Below are positions 1-8,515 of a stretch of 41,764 nt of DNA, in pieces. The translations under genes were made by a program, and so were the position numbers. This DNA comes from Candidatus Pacearchaeota archaeon. GTDB taxonomy: Archaea; Nanobdellota; Nanobdellia; Pacearchaeales; GW2011-AR1. How positions within the stretch are numbered: position 1 is the first letter of the stretch; each line of letters starts with the position of its first letter. The notes below the pieces were generated by a model, which made no database searches, was not told the DNA's origin, and saw only the letters and a program-made list of their open reading frames with translations. The stretch lies in assembly GCA_023139205.1 (NCBI GenBank), contig JAGLOA010000006.1, forward strand, positions 1 to 41,764. Direction: 5' to 3'.

Positions 1-410
1 TGTTGGTCTGTCTGTCTGTCTGTCTGAACCCCTCCATTTCCAGTGGAAATATGCTCATTTTTGGGCTTTAAAGGGCTAAAAAGCTCTTTTTCTGTCTGAA
101 TATTCTCTTTTATTGCTGAAAATTCCTTCTTATTTGTCGAAGTGTCTGTCTGTCTGTCTAAGGTATTTTTTTGGTTTTCAAGGATTTTTTTTAACAAAAG
201 AACAACTTCAGAATTTAATTTTAACTCTTTCTCTTGAGAAATTTTATTTTCCACGATCTTTGTTTTAACATCTGTTTTTCTTAAAAGAGATTTAATTTCC
301 TCTAACTCTTCTTTAAACAGCCCCAACTCTTGTTTTAAAACAAGAGTGTTATCATTGAGGGTTTCCATATCCTCTTTAACCCTATTAAAAGATTCTTTGA
401 TATTATCCAT
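1..410 (-). CDS. Partial (3' end off window) coiled-coil-like hypothetical protein containing QTDRQTD repeats
   Basis: Reverse strand from ATG at 410 reads MDNIKESFNRVKEDMETLNDNTLVLKQELGLFKEELEEIKSLLRKTD...TLDRQTDTSTNKKEF...GGVQTDRQTDQ with no stop to the window edge; missing from the ORF track because it is truncated. Confidence 0.7.
   Translation of the reverse strand, partial: MDNIKESFNRVKEDMETLNDNTLVLKQELGLFKEELEEIKSLLRKTDVKTKIVENKISQEKELKLNSEVVLLLKKILENQKNTLDRQTDTSTNKKEFSAIKENIQTEKELFSPLKPKNEHISTGNGGVQTDRQTDQ
27..49 (-). promoter_or_regulatory. ORB-like Orc1/Cdc6 binding site (TTTCCACTGGAAATGGAGGGGTT)
   Basis: Perfect 6+1+6 dyad TTTCCA-C-TGGAAA followed by a G-string, as in archaeal ORB elements. 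Confidence 0.6.
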
Positions 411-460
411 TAAGAATTTAAAAAAGAAAACTATAAAAATTTTGAGATGATTGAAAATAA

Positions 461-724
461 CTAATTATTTTTATAAAATTCATAAACCTTGTCTGAAAGC
501 TTCCAGCGAGATCTTTTTAAGTAAGGAATACCCTGAGGATTCTTCTTTATCTCCAAAACAAACTTTTTATCTTTTAAATCTAAAAGTAATCTCTTAACAA
601 ATTCTTCGTCTCTGGCAATTTCTCTGGCAATCTGGACTGTAAAAAACAATTTAGGTGACGAAGAATAAAGGAAGGAAAGTATTTGCTCGTAAATTTTCTC
701 TATCTTCTTTTCAGAAATTTTCAT
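461..724 (-). CDS. Small winged-helix-like hypothetical protein (87 aa)
   Basis: ORF track; helix-rich N-terminus and a terminal KxSRWKLSDKVYEFY wing-like segment. Confidence 0.6.
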   Translation of the reverse strand: MKISEKKIEKIYEQILSFLYSSSPKLFFTVQIAREIARDEEFVKRLLLDLKDKKFVLEIKKNPQGIPYLKRSRWKLSDKVYEFYKNN

Positions 725-765
725 AAAATAACTAACAAAAGGTTTTTTTTAAAAGTTTAGAAAAA

Positions 766-1185
766 CTATTTCTCTTCTTTTTTTTGACCTTTCAAAAAAG
801 GAAGTGTAATATGAGTTGGAAGATTCATTTCATCTTCTAATTGAAGAGCTTTTAAATTAGATTTCTTTAAAATAATATTAAACAAGATTATCTTAAAATT
901 TTCTGAAATCTCTTTTGTTTCCCATTTTTTCAAGATTTCTTTAGATTCCTTTGAATCAATTGAAAGAAGAACACTTCCTTCAAAACTTAAATTTGCTATT
1001 TGAGGTTCATATATTATCTCATAACTAAATTTAGCCTCAAGAATCTCTTCTTTTGTTTTAAAAAAATCTGACTTAACCTTTTTTATTTCAGAAATATTTA
1101 TTTTATTACTTATCTTTAAATTTTCAAGATTATCCTTAGATTTTTCTATTGATATTTTACTAAAGTTAAATCCTATAAATCTCAT
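766..1185 (-). CDS. Hypothetical protein (139 aa)
   Basis: ORF track; non-overlapping and co-oriented with neighbours. Confidence 0.6.
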   Translation of the reverse strand: MRFIGFNFSKISIEKSKDNLENLKISNKINISEIKKVKSDFFKTKEEILEAKFSYEIIYEPQIANLSFEGSVLLSIDSKESKEILKKWETKEISENFKIILFNIILKKSNLKALQLEDEMNLPTHITLPFLKGQKKEEK

Positions 1186-1228
1186 CTTATTTTAATTAAA
1201 AAAGTCTTTTTAAAGATTACGGTAAAAA

Positions 1229-1486
1229 TTAGATTAAATCTTCTTCTGAGACAATAACAAAGTCTCCAATAGCAATAATAGAACTATAAGGAATTAAAAG
1301 TTCGTTTGAATTTGTTCTCTCTAAATTTAGATTTTTTGTGTAAGGTGTTGAATCTTTAACCACAAGGTTAATAAGTTCTCCAGAACGGGTTTCAAAAGTT
1401 ATGTCTTTAACAAAACCTAATCTTTTCCCTTCCTTAGTTACAATCATTTTTTCAAGAATTGCACTAAATGGATTTTTATTTTGCAT
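1229..1486 (-). CDS. PRC-barrel-like domain protein (85 aa)
   Basis: Sequence VTKEGKRLGFVKDITFETRSGELINLVVKD...LLIPYSSIIAIGDFVIVSEE fits the PRC-barrel pattern. Confidence 0.7.
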   Translation of the reverse strand: MQNKNPFSAILEKMIVTKEGKRLGFVKDITFETRSGELINLVVKDSTPYTKNLNLERTNSNELLIPYSSIIAIGDFVIVSEEDLI

Positions 1487-1570
1487 AAAATGTTAAAAGA
1501 GAAATAACTTATAAACTTTTCTGTAAAATCTTTCTAATTAAATAATTAGTTAATTTTCTTCTTAAGGTCT

Positions 1571-1595
1571 CTCACCCCTTGATTTCATATAGAAG
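1571..1595 (-). promoter_or_regulatory. ORB-like site (CTTCTATATGAAATCAAGGGGTGAG)
   Basis: Shares GAAAT-N3-GGGGT with the site at 27-49. Confidence 0.5.
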
Positions 1596-1616
1596 TATTT
1601 AAAAAAGAATTTATTA

Positions 1617-1671
1617 TTTATTATTTATTATTTATTATTATAAATATTTATATATTATATATTATATATTA
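1617..1671. repeat. Two heptanucleotide tandem repeats, TTTATTA x3 and TATATTA x3
   Basis: Direct reading of 1617-1637 and 1651-1671. Confidence 0.9.
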
Positions 1672-1674
1672 AAG

Positions 1675-1697
1675 TTTCCATTAGAAATGTAGGTGTT
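1675..1697 (+). promoter_or_regulatory. ORB-like site (TTTCCATTAGAAATGTAGGTGTT)
   Basis: 19 of 23 positions match the site at 27-49 by hand alignment; abuts the AT-only repeats. Confidence 0.55.
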
Positions 1698-1772
1698 TTT
1701 CTTTTTTAGTAGTTATAATCTTTTATATAATAAAATAATTTCTTTTCGTTGGGATATTTTTATTTTTATTTT

Positions 1773-1799
1773 TTTCCATAAGAAATAGACGTGGGGGTC
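1773..1799 (+). promoter_or_regulatory. ORB-like site with longer spacer, overlapping the GTG start of orc1/cdc6
   Basis: TTTCCATAAGAAATAGACGTGGGGGTC; dyad half plus G-string, spacer about 4 nt longer than the other sites. Confidence 0.4.
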
Positions 1800-3026
1800 T
1801 TTGATATAAATTTTAAAATGGTAAATGAACTTGATCAAATTTTTGAATCTTTTGATAAGAATAATATTTTTAGAGATAAATCAATTTTACAAACAAATTA
1901 TCGTCCAGAAGAAATTCCCTACAGAGATGAGCAGATAAAACAAATTGCCTCCATTCTTGCTCCTGTTTTAAGAGGTGAAAGAACAAGTAATCTTTTTTTA
2001 TATGGAAAAACAGGAACAGGGAAAACTCTTTCTGTTTGTTATGTTAAGGATGAATTACTTAAGAGAGTTAAGAAAGAAAGTGGTTTTAAATTAAAAATAG
2101 AATATTTAAATTGTAAATTAAAGAAGGTTTCTGATACAGAATATAGGATTTTAGCTGAACTTGTTAAGAAACTTGGAGGAGAAATTCCTTCAACAGGATT
2201 ACCTACTCAAGCTGTTTATAGTAAGTTTATTGAGTTAATTGATTCTGAAAAGCAGTTAATTGTTTTGATTTTGGATGAAATTGATCAAACTATGAAAAAA
2301 ATTTCTAACGATTTCCTTTATAATTTAACACGTCTTAACTCAGAATTATCTAAAACACAAATTTGTGTTGTTGGGATTAGTAATAATCTAACTTTTTTAG
2401 ATGAATTGGATCCAAGAGTTCGTAGTTCTCTTTCAGAAGAAGAAATTGTTTTTCCTCCTTATAATGCTTTACAATTACAGGGTATTTTAAATAAGAGGGC
2501 AAAGGAAGTGTTTAAAGAAGGGGTTCTTCAAGAAGGGGTTGTTGCAAAGTGTGCTGCATTTGCTGCTAGGGAGCATGGAGATGCAAGAAGGGCCTTAGAT
2601 TTGTTTAGGATTGCAGGGGAACTTGCTGAAAGAGAGGGAGCTAAAAAAATTTCTTTAAAATATATTGATGAAGCTAATGATAAACTTGAAAGGGATAAAA
2701 TATTGGATATTATTCGTTCAGAACCTAAACAATTTCAGTTTGTTTTACATTCTATAATTAGTTTATCTGAGAAAAATAAAGAAGAACCAATTTTTACAGG
2801 AGATGTTTATAATTTTTACCAAGATTTATGTTTAAAAAATAAACTTGAAGTTTTAACTCAACGTAGGATTAGCGATATTATTCAGGAATTTGACATGTTG
2901 GGAATTATTAATGTGAGAGTTATTTCAAAAGGAAGAGGAGGACGAATGCGTGAAATACGTTTAGCAATTACAAAAAATATTATTGAAAAAGCTAAGGAAA
3001 TAATTAAACATTCTTTGAATTACTAG
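1791..3026 (+). CDS. cdc6: Orc1/Cdc6 replication initiator
   Basis: Walker A LYGKTGTGKT, Walker B LIVLILDEID, sensor region VVGISNNLTFLDELDPRVRSSL, C-terminal winged helix; alternative start ATG at 1818. Confidence 0.95.
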   Translation: MGVFDINFKMVNELDQIFESFDKNNIFRDKSILQTNYRPEEIPYRDEQIKQIASILAPVLRGERTSNLFLYGKTGTGKTLSVCYVKDELLKRVKKESGFKLKIEYLNCKLKKVSDTEYRILAELVKKLGGEIPSTGLPTQAVYSKFIELIDSEKQLIVLILDEIDQTMKKISNDFLYNLTRLNSELSKTQICVVGISNNLTFLDELDPRVRSSLSEEEIVFPPYNALQLQGILNKRAKEVFKEGVLQEGVVAKCAAFAAREHGDARRALDLFRIAGELAEREGAKKISLKYIDEANDKLERDKILDIIRSEPKQFQFVLHSIISLSEKNKEEPIFTGDVYNFYQDLCLKNKLEVLTQRRISDIIQEFDMLGIINVRVISKGRGGRMREIRLAITKNIIEKAKEIIKHSLNY

Positions 3027-3029
3027 TAA

Positions 3030-4604
3030 ATGGATGCTCAAAAAATCTTAAAATTTTGTTTGGAAAAAGGTTTTTTAGTTGATAAAGAGGTTTTAAATTT
3101 GTTTAGCGAAACTTCTGATTTGGAATCTTTGGGATTGATTGTAGAGAAAATTAAGAGTCATACACAAAAAAGAATAATTACTAAACAGACTTTTTGTGAG
3201 AACCAAGATAAAGTTAATGAAGTTTTTTTAAGTCTTCCTGAGAAAAAACAAGAAAGTTTGGAAAAGTTGAAAATAAAACTTGGTTTGAGCATTGAGATTT
3301 CTCATGAAAAAAGAGTGGCTTTTGAAGAAAATGTTCCTGAAGAGGATGTTTGTCAAGTTAATCCTTTTTCCGGGGTAAAAATTCTTTCAAACCCTATTCA
3401 GCCAAATAAAAAGATTGAAGTGAAAGATTTTGTTTTACATTTTAAGAATAGATTTTCTGAATTAAGCAATATTTTACAACAACATTCTGAATTAAGTAAT
3501 TTGGTTTCAATAAATAAAATTTCAGGAAATCGGCAGGGAATTTCAATTATTGGGATTGTTTCTGATAAAAAAATCACTAAGAATAAAAATATTTTATTTG
3601 AAGTAGAAGATTTAACTGGAAAAATAAAGGTTTTGATAAACCAAAATAAACCAGAACTTTATAAAAAAGCAGAAGAAATCTCTTTAGATTCTGTAATTGG
3701 ATTTAAAGGTTCTGGTAATCGGGAAATATTTTTTGTTAATGATGTTATTTTTCCTGATTCAAAAATTTTTGAAAGAAAAAATTCTTTTGTTGAAGAGTAT
3801 GCTTTATTTATTGGTGATTTGCATTTTGGAAGTAAATTATTTTTAAAAGAAAATTTTCTGAAATTTATAGATTATCTTAATGGAAAGGTTCCTAACACCT
3901 TGGAGGTTGATAAGATAAAATATCTTTTTATTGTTGGTGATTTAATTACTGGTGTTGGAAATTATCCGAATCAGGAAAGAGATTTGAAAATAGTTGATCT
4001 TGAAGAACAATTTTCTGGGATTGCTGAATTATTGGGGAAGATAAGAAAGGATATTAAGATAATTATTTCTCCTGGAAATCATGATTGTGTTAGGCTTATG
4101 GAACCTCAACCTGTTTTTGATGAAAAATATGCCTGGCCTTTATATGATTTAGATAATGTTCTTTTAACTGGAAATCCATGTAATGTAAATATTGGGGCAA
4201 AAAAAGGATTTCTTGGATTTAATGTTTTAACTTACCATGGTTTTTCTTTTCCTTTTTATGCTAATAATGTTTCGAGATTAATGTTAAAAAAATCAATGAA
4301 TTCTCCAGAGGAGATTATGAAATATTTGTTGAAAAACAGACATCTAGCTCCGACTCATGCTTCTGTCCAGTATTTTCCTTTAGAAAAAGATGCTTTATTG
4401 ATAAGAGAAGTTCCAGATATTTTTGTTGCAGCTCATACACATAAAAGTGCTGTTTCATATTATGATAATGTTTTGGTTGTTTCTACTTCTTGTTGGGAAA
4501 GTATGACTCCTTATCAAGAGAAATTTGGTAATAAACCAGATCATTGTAAAGTCCCCCTGTTTAATTTGAAGACAAGATCTGTGAAGATCCTTGACTTTGA
4601 ATAG
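3030..4604 (+). CDS. polB: DNA polymerase D small subunit DP1
   Basis: OB-fold region then calcineurin-like phosphoesterase motifs GDLHFGS, GDLITGVG, SPGNHD, YHG, AAHTHKS. Confidence 0.95.
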   Translation: MDAQKILKFCLEKGFLVDKEVLNLFSETSDLESLGLIVEKIKSHTQKRIITKQTFCENQDKVNEVFLSLPEKKQESLEKLKIKLGLSIEISHEKRVAFEENVPEEDVCQVNPFSGVKILSNPIQPNKKIEVKDFVLHFKNRFSELSNILQQHSELSNLVSINKISGNRQGISIIGIVSDKKITKNKNILFEVEDLTGKIKVLINQNKPELYKKAEEISLDSVIGFKGSGNREIFFVNDVIFPDSKIFERKNSFVEEYALFIGDLHFGSKLFLKENFLKFIDYLNGKVPNTLEVDKIKYLFIVGDLITGVGNYPNQERDLKIVDLEEQFSGIAELLGKIRKDIKIIISPGNHDCVRLMEPQPVFDEKYAWPLYDLDNVLLTGNPCNVNIGAKKGFLGFNVLTYHGFSFPFYANNVSRLMLKKSMNSPEEIMKYLLKNRHLAPTHASVQYFPLEKDALLIREVPDIFVAAHTHKSAVSYYDNVLVVSTSCWESMTPYQEKFGNKPDHCKVPLFNLKTRSVKILDFE

Positions 4605-4641
4605 CTTAATACCCTAAAGGGTACGAGAGGTCACAAGTAAA

Positions 4642-7600
4642 ATGAAAACACAAGAATATTTTAAAAAAATTGAAAAAGATGTTAGAGAAATTTATGAAGT
4701 AGTTGGGGCTGCAAGGGCAAAGGGGTTGGATCCTGTTAATGAGGTTGAAATTCCTTTGGCAATGACCATGGCTGAAAAAGTTGTCGGACTTATTTCAACA
4801 ATTTATCCTCAGATGATGAATTCTGGAATTGCAAAAAGAATTCTTGAATTAGAAAAAGAATATGGGAAATTAGATACTACTGTTACATTTAAAATTGCAG
4901 AGGAGGTTGCTAAGCAAAAATTTTGCAAGTTTGAAAGTTTGTTGCAGGCGATTGAGGCTGGAGTAAGAATTGGTTTTGCTTATTCAACTTTGGGGGTTGT
5001 TTCTTCTCCTATTGAAGGGTTTACTGAATTAAAATTAGGGAAAACAAGAGATGAGAAAGATTATTTTATTGCTTGTTTTTCAGGTCCTATTAGAAGTGCA
5101 GGAACTACTGCTTCTTGTGTTGTTTTAATGTTAATTGATTATTTGAGGGAGATTTTTGGTTATGCAAAGTATGATTCTACAGAAGAAGAAGTAAAAAGAA
5201 CTGTTTCTGAGTTGACTGATTTTCACGAGAGGATTACTAATTTGCAATATATGCCAACTGAGGAGGAGATTATTTTTTTGGCGAAGAATATCCCTATTCA
5301 GGTTGCAGGTGATGCTTCAGAAAAACTTGAGGTTTCTAATTACAAGAATTTGGAGAGGGTGGATACTAATTTTCTTAGAAGTGGTTTTTGTTTGATTTTA
5401 GCAGAGGGTCTTGCACAAAAAGCAGCAAAGGGGTTTAGATTGTTAAAAGCAATTAAAGCTAATGGAATTAAATCAACTGGTTTTGATTTTTTAGAGGAAT
5501 ATATTAAGATACATGAAAAGAGAGATACTGGGAAAACAGATGATTCTCCTACTTATATTAAAGATCTGGTTGCAGGTAGACCTGTGTTTGGTCATCCTTC
5601 TAGATCAGGGGCATTAAGGTTTAGATATGGAAGAGGCAGGGTTTCTGGTTTTAGCGCATCTTCATTACATCCTGCAACAATGGCAATTACAGATGATTTT
5701 ATTGCTATTGGAACTCAATTAAAAATAGAGAAACCAACTAAAGGAACTGTTGCTACTGTTTGTGATTGTATTGAAGGACCAATAGTTAAGCTTGTTAATG
5801 GTAGTGTAAAAAAAATTAAGACAAAAGAAGAAGCAAAAAAAGTTTATTCTGATGTTGAAGAAATAATTTATCTTGGAGATATTTTATTCCCTTTTAGTGA
5901 TTTGGCGAATAGAAATTCTAATTTAATTAAACCAGGTTATGTTGAAGAATGGTGGGGATTGGATTTAAGGGAAAAGAATTTTGAGTTAGAAAAAGAAATA
6001 AACTATTTTAATGTTGATTTTGAAAATGCCGTCGAATTAAGTAAGAAATACAATATTCCTCTTCATCCTAATTTTATTTTTTATTGGACTGAAATTTCTA
6101 AAGAACAATTTTTAGGATTAATTGATTGGTTAAAACATTCAAGAGTTAGTGGAAAAATTATTTTTCCCTATAATCCTGCTGAACAGGAAAAGTTTGAATT
6201 GGGAAAAAGATGTTTGGAATTATTGGGTTTTGAGCATGATGTAACAATTGAAAATGTTGTTGTAAATGAGGAAAATAGCAAGGCTTTATTTGCAAATTTA
6301 GGAATTGATTTAAATATTTTAGGAAAGGAAGAATTTTTACTTTATGATGTTTTTGATGTTGATAAATTTGATTTAGATAAGTCTGTTTTGGAGACAGTAA
6401 ATTCTGTTTCGTATTTTGAAATTAAAGATAAAGCAGGGGATTTTATTGGAACAAGAATGGGAAGACCTGAAAAAGCAAAACTTCGAAAGTTGACTGGGAG
6501 TCCTAATGTTTTGTTTCCTGTTGGTAAAGAAGGGGGAAGGTTGAGAAGTGTGCAGGCAGCATGTGAAGAGGGGAGAGTCAGAAGCGCGTTTCCAATTAAT
6601 TATTGTGATAATTGTAAAAAGGAAACAATTTATTCTGTTTGTGAAGATTGCGGGGGCAAATGCAGGAAAATGTTTTATTTTTTTGAGACAAAAGAAAAAT
6701 CTTTTAATAAAATTGAAGAGGGTTTGGAGAGAGAAGGTATGCCTTATTGCAACCAGGATTTAGATATAAATCATTATTTTGAAAAGGCACGAGAGAAAAT
6801 TGGTTTTGATAAAAAGGATGTCCCGCTTTTGATTAAAGGTGTTAGGGGAACATCTTCTGCTGGGCATATGATGGAGAATCTTTCTAAAGGAATTTTAAGA
6901 GCAAAACATGGATTGCAGGTTAATAAAGACGGGACTATTCGGTTTGATGCTACTGAATTGCCGTTGGTTTCTTTTAAACCAAAAGAAGTTTTTGTGAGTA
7001 TTGAGAAACTGAAAGAATTAGGATATGATCAAGATGTTTTTGGAAAAGAACTTATTGATGAAAATCAGATTTTAGAATTAATGCCTCATGATGTTCTTAT
7101 CCCAAGTTCCCCTGAATCTCCTGATGAAAAAGGAGAAGATGTTTTTATGAATATCTGTAATTTTGTTGATGAACTTCTTGTTAAATTTTATGGATTAAAA
7201 CCTTTTTATAATCTTAAGAAAAAAGAAGATTTAATTGGACATTTTGGTGTTTGTATGGCTCCTCATAATTGTGCAGGAGTTGTTTGCAGATTTATTGGGT
7301 TTTCAAAAACTTTAGGTTTGTTTGCAAGCCCGTATATGCATGCTGCTATTAGAAGAGATTGTGACGGAGATGAAGCTGCAATTATGCTTTTGGGAGATGT
7401 TTTGTTGAATTTTTCTAGGAAGTTTTTGCCTAGTCATAGAGGAGGAACACAAGATGCTCCTTTAGTTTTAAATGCAAAAATTGATGCTGGAGAAGTTGAT
7501 GACCAGATTTTGGATTTTGAATTTGTTAATGAATATCCTCTGGAACTTTACAGACTTGCTGAGCAGAGAAAACATTCTTCTGAAGTTAAAGTTAATACTG

Positions 7601-8109
7601 TTAAGGATATTTTAAAACAAGGGAAAGACCCTTTTGTTAATATTGGTTTTACTCACGATACTTCTGATTTTAATGAGGGAGTTTTATGTTCTTCATATAA
7701 ATTGCTTGCGACAATGCAGGAAAAAGTTCAGCATCAGATGGAGCTTGTTGAAAGAATCAGGGCTGTTGATACTTCTGATACTGCGAGGTTGATTCTTGAG
7801 AGGCATTTTATCAGAGATATGAGGGGTAATTTGAGGAAGTTTTCTATGCAGGGTTTTCGGTGTGTTGCGTGCAATGAGATTATGAGAAGACCTCCTTTAA
7901 CAGGAGTTTGTCCAAAGTGCAGAGGGAAGATAATATTTACAATTCATGAAGGGGGGATAAAGAAGTATCTTGAGCCTGCTTTGGATTTGGCGAAGAAATA
8001 TAATCTCTCTCCTTATATTAAACAGAATTTAGAATTAATAAAAAGATATATTGATAGTATTTTTGGAAAGGAACTTGAGAAGCAAGAGAAATTGGGGGAG
8101 TGGTTTTGA
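4642..8109 (+). CDS. polC: DNA polymerase D large subunit DP2 (no intein)
   Basis: Contains SPYMHAAIRRDCDGDEAAIMLLGDVLLNFSRKFLPSHRGGTQDAPLVLN and Zn motifs CDNC..CEDC, CVAC..CPKC; uninterrupted 1155 aa. Confidence 0.97.
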   Translation: MKTQEYFKKIEKDVREIYEVVGAARAKGLDPVNEVEIPLAMTMAEKVVGLISTIYPQMMNSGIAKRILELEKEYGKLDTTVTFKIAEEVAKQKFCKFESLLQAIEAGVRIGFAYSTLGVVSSPIEGFTELKLGKTRDEKDYFIACFSGPIRSAGTTASCVVLMLIDYLREIFGYAKYDSTEEEVKRTVSELTDFHERITNLQYMPTEEEIIFLAKNIPIQVAGDASEKLEVSNYKNLERVDTNFLRSGFCLILAEGLAQKAAKGFRLLKAIKANGIKSTGFDFLEEYIKIHEKRDTGKTDDSPTYIKDLVAGRPVFGHPSRSGALRFRYGRGRVSGFSASSLHPATMAITDDFIAIGTQLKIEKPTKGTVATVCDCIEGPIVKLVNGSVKKIKTKEEAKKVYSDVEEIIYLGDILFPFSDLANRNSNLIKPGYVEEWWGLDLREKNFELEKEINYFNVDFENAVELSKKYNIPLHPNFIFYWTEISKEQFLGLIDWLKHSRVSGKIIFPYNPAEQEKFELGKRCLELLGFEHDVTIENVVVNEENSKALFANLGIDLNILGKEEFLLYDVFDVDKFDLDKSVLETVNSVSYFEIKDKAGDFIGTRMGRPEKAKLRKLTGSPNVLFPVGKEGGRLRSVQAACEEGRVRSAFPINYCDNCKKETIYSVCEDCGGKCRKMFYFFETKEKSFNKIEEGLEREGMPYCNQDLDINHYFEKAREKIGFDKKDVPLLIKGVRGTSSAGHMMENLSKGILRAKHGLQVNKDGTIRFDATELPLVSFKPKEVFVSIEKLKELGYDQDVFGKELIDENQILELMPHDVLIPSSPESPDEKGEDVFMNICNFVDELLVKFYGLKPFYNLKKKEDLIGHFGVCMAPHNCAGVVCRFIGFSKTLGLFASPYMHAAIRRDCDGDEAAIMLLGDVLLNFSRKFLPSHRGGTQDAPLVLNAKIDAGEVDDQILDFEFVNEYPLELYRLAEQRKHSSEVKVNTVKDILKQGKDPFVNIGFTHDTSDFNEGVLCSSYKLLATMQEKVQHQMELVERIRAVDTSDTARLILERHFIRDMRGNLRKFSMQGFRCVACNEIMRRPPLTGVCPKCRGKIIFTIHEGGIKKYLEPALDLAKKYNLSPYIKQNLELIKRYIDSIFGKELEKQEKLGEWF

Positions 8110-8161
8110 GTTAGGAGTGAGAATTAAATAAATTGATAAAGTCCGATATTCTTAATTCTTT

Positions 8162-8515
8162 ATGGTAAATAAATTTATTAAAGAGATACATAGTCTTCTC
8201 CCAATAAATTACAGATTATGGAAAGAAAACCAGGATGATGTTTATTATCAGATTAAAAAAAGTTTAAAATTCTCTTGGCTTTCTACTCAATGTACAATTC
8301 ATTCTTCTATGAATCTCTCTCTTTTTATCCTTCTTTTTACTTTGGGTTTGGGGTTTATACTTAAATCTTTTGAGCTTAAGTCTTTTTTTCTTTATGTTTT
8401 TTGTTCTTGTATTTTGATTTTTATTATACTTTATCTTTTGTTGCTTAACCATCATTATGATAAATATGTTGATGAGAAATATTTAGAATTTTCTAAAACA
8501 AATACAAAACAATAG
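8162..8515 (+). CDS. Small two-TM hypothetical membrane protein
   Basis: ORF track; two hydrophobic segments; 3' end overlaps the convergent gene by 23 nt. Confidence 0.6.
   Translation: MVNKFIKEIHSLLPINYRLWKENQDDVYYQIKKSLKFSWLSTQCTIHSSMNLSLFILLFTLGLGFILKSFELKSFFLYVFCSCILIFIILYLLLLNHHYDKYVDEKYLEFSKTNTKQ

Larger units (their letters stand above)
1571..1799. other. Candidate replication origin (oriC): AT-only unwinding region flanked by ORB-like sites
   Basis: Strand switch between 1486 and 1791; TTTATTA x3 (1617-1637) and TATATTA x3 (1651-1671); ORB-like sites at 1571-1595 (-), 1675-1697 (+), 1773-1799 (+); adjacent to orc1/cdc6. Confidence 0.7.

Noticed and set aside
1-160. CRISPR or satellite array from the TCTG repeats
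   Set aside because: Pure tetranucleotide microsatellites of 4-5 units with no spacer structure
6548-6763. 71-aa plus-strand ORF inside polC
   Set aside because: Alternative frame wholly inside the well-supported DP2 gene; composition reflects the codon bias of the real frame
4642-8109. Intein in polC
   Set aside because: Archaeal polC genes often carry inteins, but the conserved core reads through without insertion
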